Positions 5,766 through 6,020 of a stretch of DNA of 6,020 bases are shown one piece after another. This DNA is from Ruminococcaceae bacterium UBA3710. Lineage in GTDB: Bacteria > Bacillota > Clostridia > Oscillospirales > Acutalibacteraceae. Position 1 is the first letter of the stretch. Each line of letters opens with the position of its first letter. The notes beneath the pieces are model-generated. The model saw only the letters and a list, made by a program, of their open reading frames with translations, was not told the origin of the DNA and made no database searches. The stretch covers positions 1-6,020 of the forward strand of contig DFHZ01000120.1 in NCBI GenBank assembly GCA_002371985.1, written 5' to 3'. The position numbers and the translations under genes are program-made.

Positions 5766-5852
5766 TGGTGCCGATGACCGGACTTGAACCGGTACGGTAT
5801 CGCTACCGAGGGATTTTAAGTCCCTTGCGTCTGCCTATTCCGCCACATCGGC
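5766..5852 (-). tRNA. tRNA-Leu(UAA), CCA encoded
   Basis: The minus strand gives a full class II tRNA. The acceptor stem is GCCGATG with CATCGGC (7 pairs), then discriminator A and an encoded CCA (5768-5766). The anticodon stem AGGGA/TCCCT holds loop CTTAAAA, with anticodon UAA at 5818-5816, which reads UUA codons, abundant in this AT-rich DNA. A long variable arm (CGGTAGCGATACCG) marks Leu/Ser type, and the T-arm is ACCGG-TTCAAGT-CCGGT. It has its own promoter and terminator and is transcribed towards the transglutaminase-like gene. Confidence 0.97.
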
Positions 5853-5861
5853 ATATCAAAT

Positions 5862-5890
5862 ATTTTATATTGAAATACGGTTTTTGTCAA
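5862..5890 (-). promoter_or_regulatory. Sigma-A type promoter of tRNA-Leu
   Basis: On the minus strand TTGACA (5890-5885) and TAAAAT (5867-5862) are 17 nt apart, 11 of 12 consensus positions. The expected start near 5855 leaves only a few bases before the mature tRNA 5' end at 5852. The sequence upstream of the -35 is rich in A/T tracts, as in strong stable-RNA promoters. Confidence 0.85.
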
Positions 5891-5952
5891 GAGAAACTTG
5901 CATAAAACTATAAGTTTTTATCAATTTTTTAAAATTTTCATTATTTAGTATA

Positions 5953-5981
5953 TTGACAACAACCTGCCTTTATGATAAAAT
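5953..5981 (+). promoter_or_regulatory. Sigma-A type promoter of the tRNA-Ser gene
   Basis: TTGACA (5953-5958) and TAAAAT (5976-5981) are 17 nt apart, with the same hexamers and spacing as the divergent tRNA-Leu promoter. Transcription should start near 5988, about 9 nt before the tRNA. A/T tracts at 5908-5938 could act as an UP element for either tRNA promoter. Confidence 0.8.
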
Positions 5982-5996
5982 AATTGGGTCAAATAC

Positions 5997-6020
5997 GGAG
6001 AGGTATCGAAGTGGTCATAA
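5997..6020 (+). tRNA. tRNA, probably tRNA-Ser, 5' part only (cut by window end)
   Basis: GGAGAGG followed by TA, then TCGAAGTGGTCATAA, is the acceptor 5' strand and D-arm of a tRNA. It resembles clostridial tRNA-Ser genes, which commonly begin GGAGAG and carry a CGAAGTGGT D-arm. The anticodon lies beyond the window, so the isotype is inferred. The good promoter just upstream supports a real gene. Confidence 0.7.

Noticed and set aside
5723..5905. 60-codon plus-strand frame containing MTGLEPVRYRYRGILSPLR
   Set aside because: It runs antisense through the tRNA-Leu gene. This peptide is a known type of false prediction from tRNA-Leu antisense DNA, and no ribosome binding site is present.

Overview
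The window looks like a chromosomal segment of an AT-rich, low-GC Gram-positive anaerobe of the Clostridia type, possibly a gut Oscillospiraceae- or Ruminococcaceae-like lineage. The grounds are AT-rich codon use, strong purine-rich Shine-Dalgarno sites, sigma-A type promoters (TTGACA-N17-TAAAAT and TTGACT-N17-TATAAT), two lipoprotein signal peptides, a TTG start preceded by a Bacillus-like ribosome binding site, and Firmicute-style tRNA genes. No sequence search was possible, so the taxonomy is inference.

Layout. At 1-68 there are two consecutive terminator-like hairpins that should close a gene lying left of the window. A 55-codon cysteine-rich gene (88-255) follows. Positions 256-484 hold a 27-bp tandem repeat, a REP-like nested inverted repeat and a near-consensus promoter. 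That promoter drives a tightly packed four-gene operon at 485-4089 with gaps of 2, 23 and 1 nt: an EcsA-like ABC ATPase, a large two-half ABC-2 type membrane protein, a small lipoprotein resembling the IseA (cell-wall DL-endopeptidase inhibitor) family, and an AlkD-family DNA alkylation repair protein. A second promoter in a short gap with repeated TAGGGTATA motifs precedes a TTG-initiated lipoprotein with a transglutaminase-like catalytic domain (4182-5570), which ends at a strong hairpin terminator (5633-5676). On the minus strand lies tRNA-Leu(UAA) with an encoded CCA and its own terminator. Divergent from it, the first 24 nt of a probable tRNA-Ser run off the right edge. Both tRNA promoters are clear.

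How the genes may work together. The ATPase and permease form a complete exporter-like ABC system. The lipoprotein co-transcribed with them suggests an envelope role. The transglutaminase-like lipoprotein next door is also predicted to sit on the outer face of the membrane. AlkD acts on DNA in the cytoplasm and has no obvious link to the others beyond co-transcription. The gene content looks ordinary for Clostridia. The less explained parts are the small Cys-rich gene, the dispersed hairpin repeat found both near 256-309 and directly after the tRNA-Leu CCA end, the REP-like element, and the repeat-rich promoter of the transglutaminase gene.
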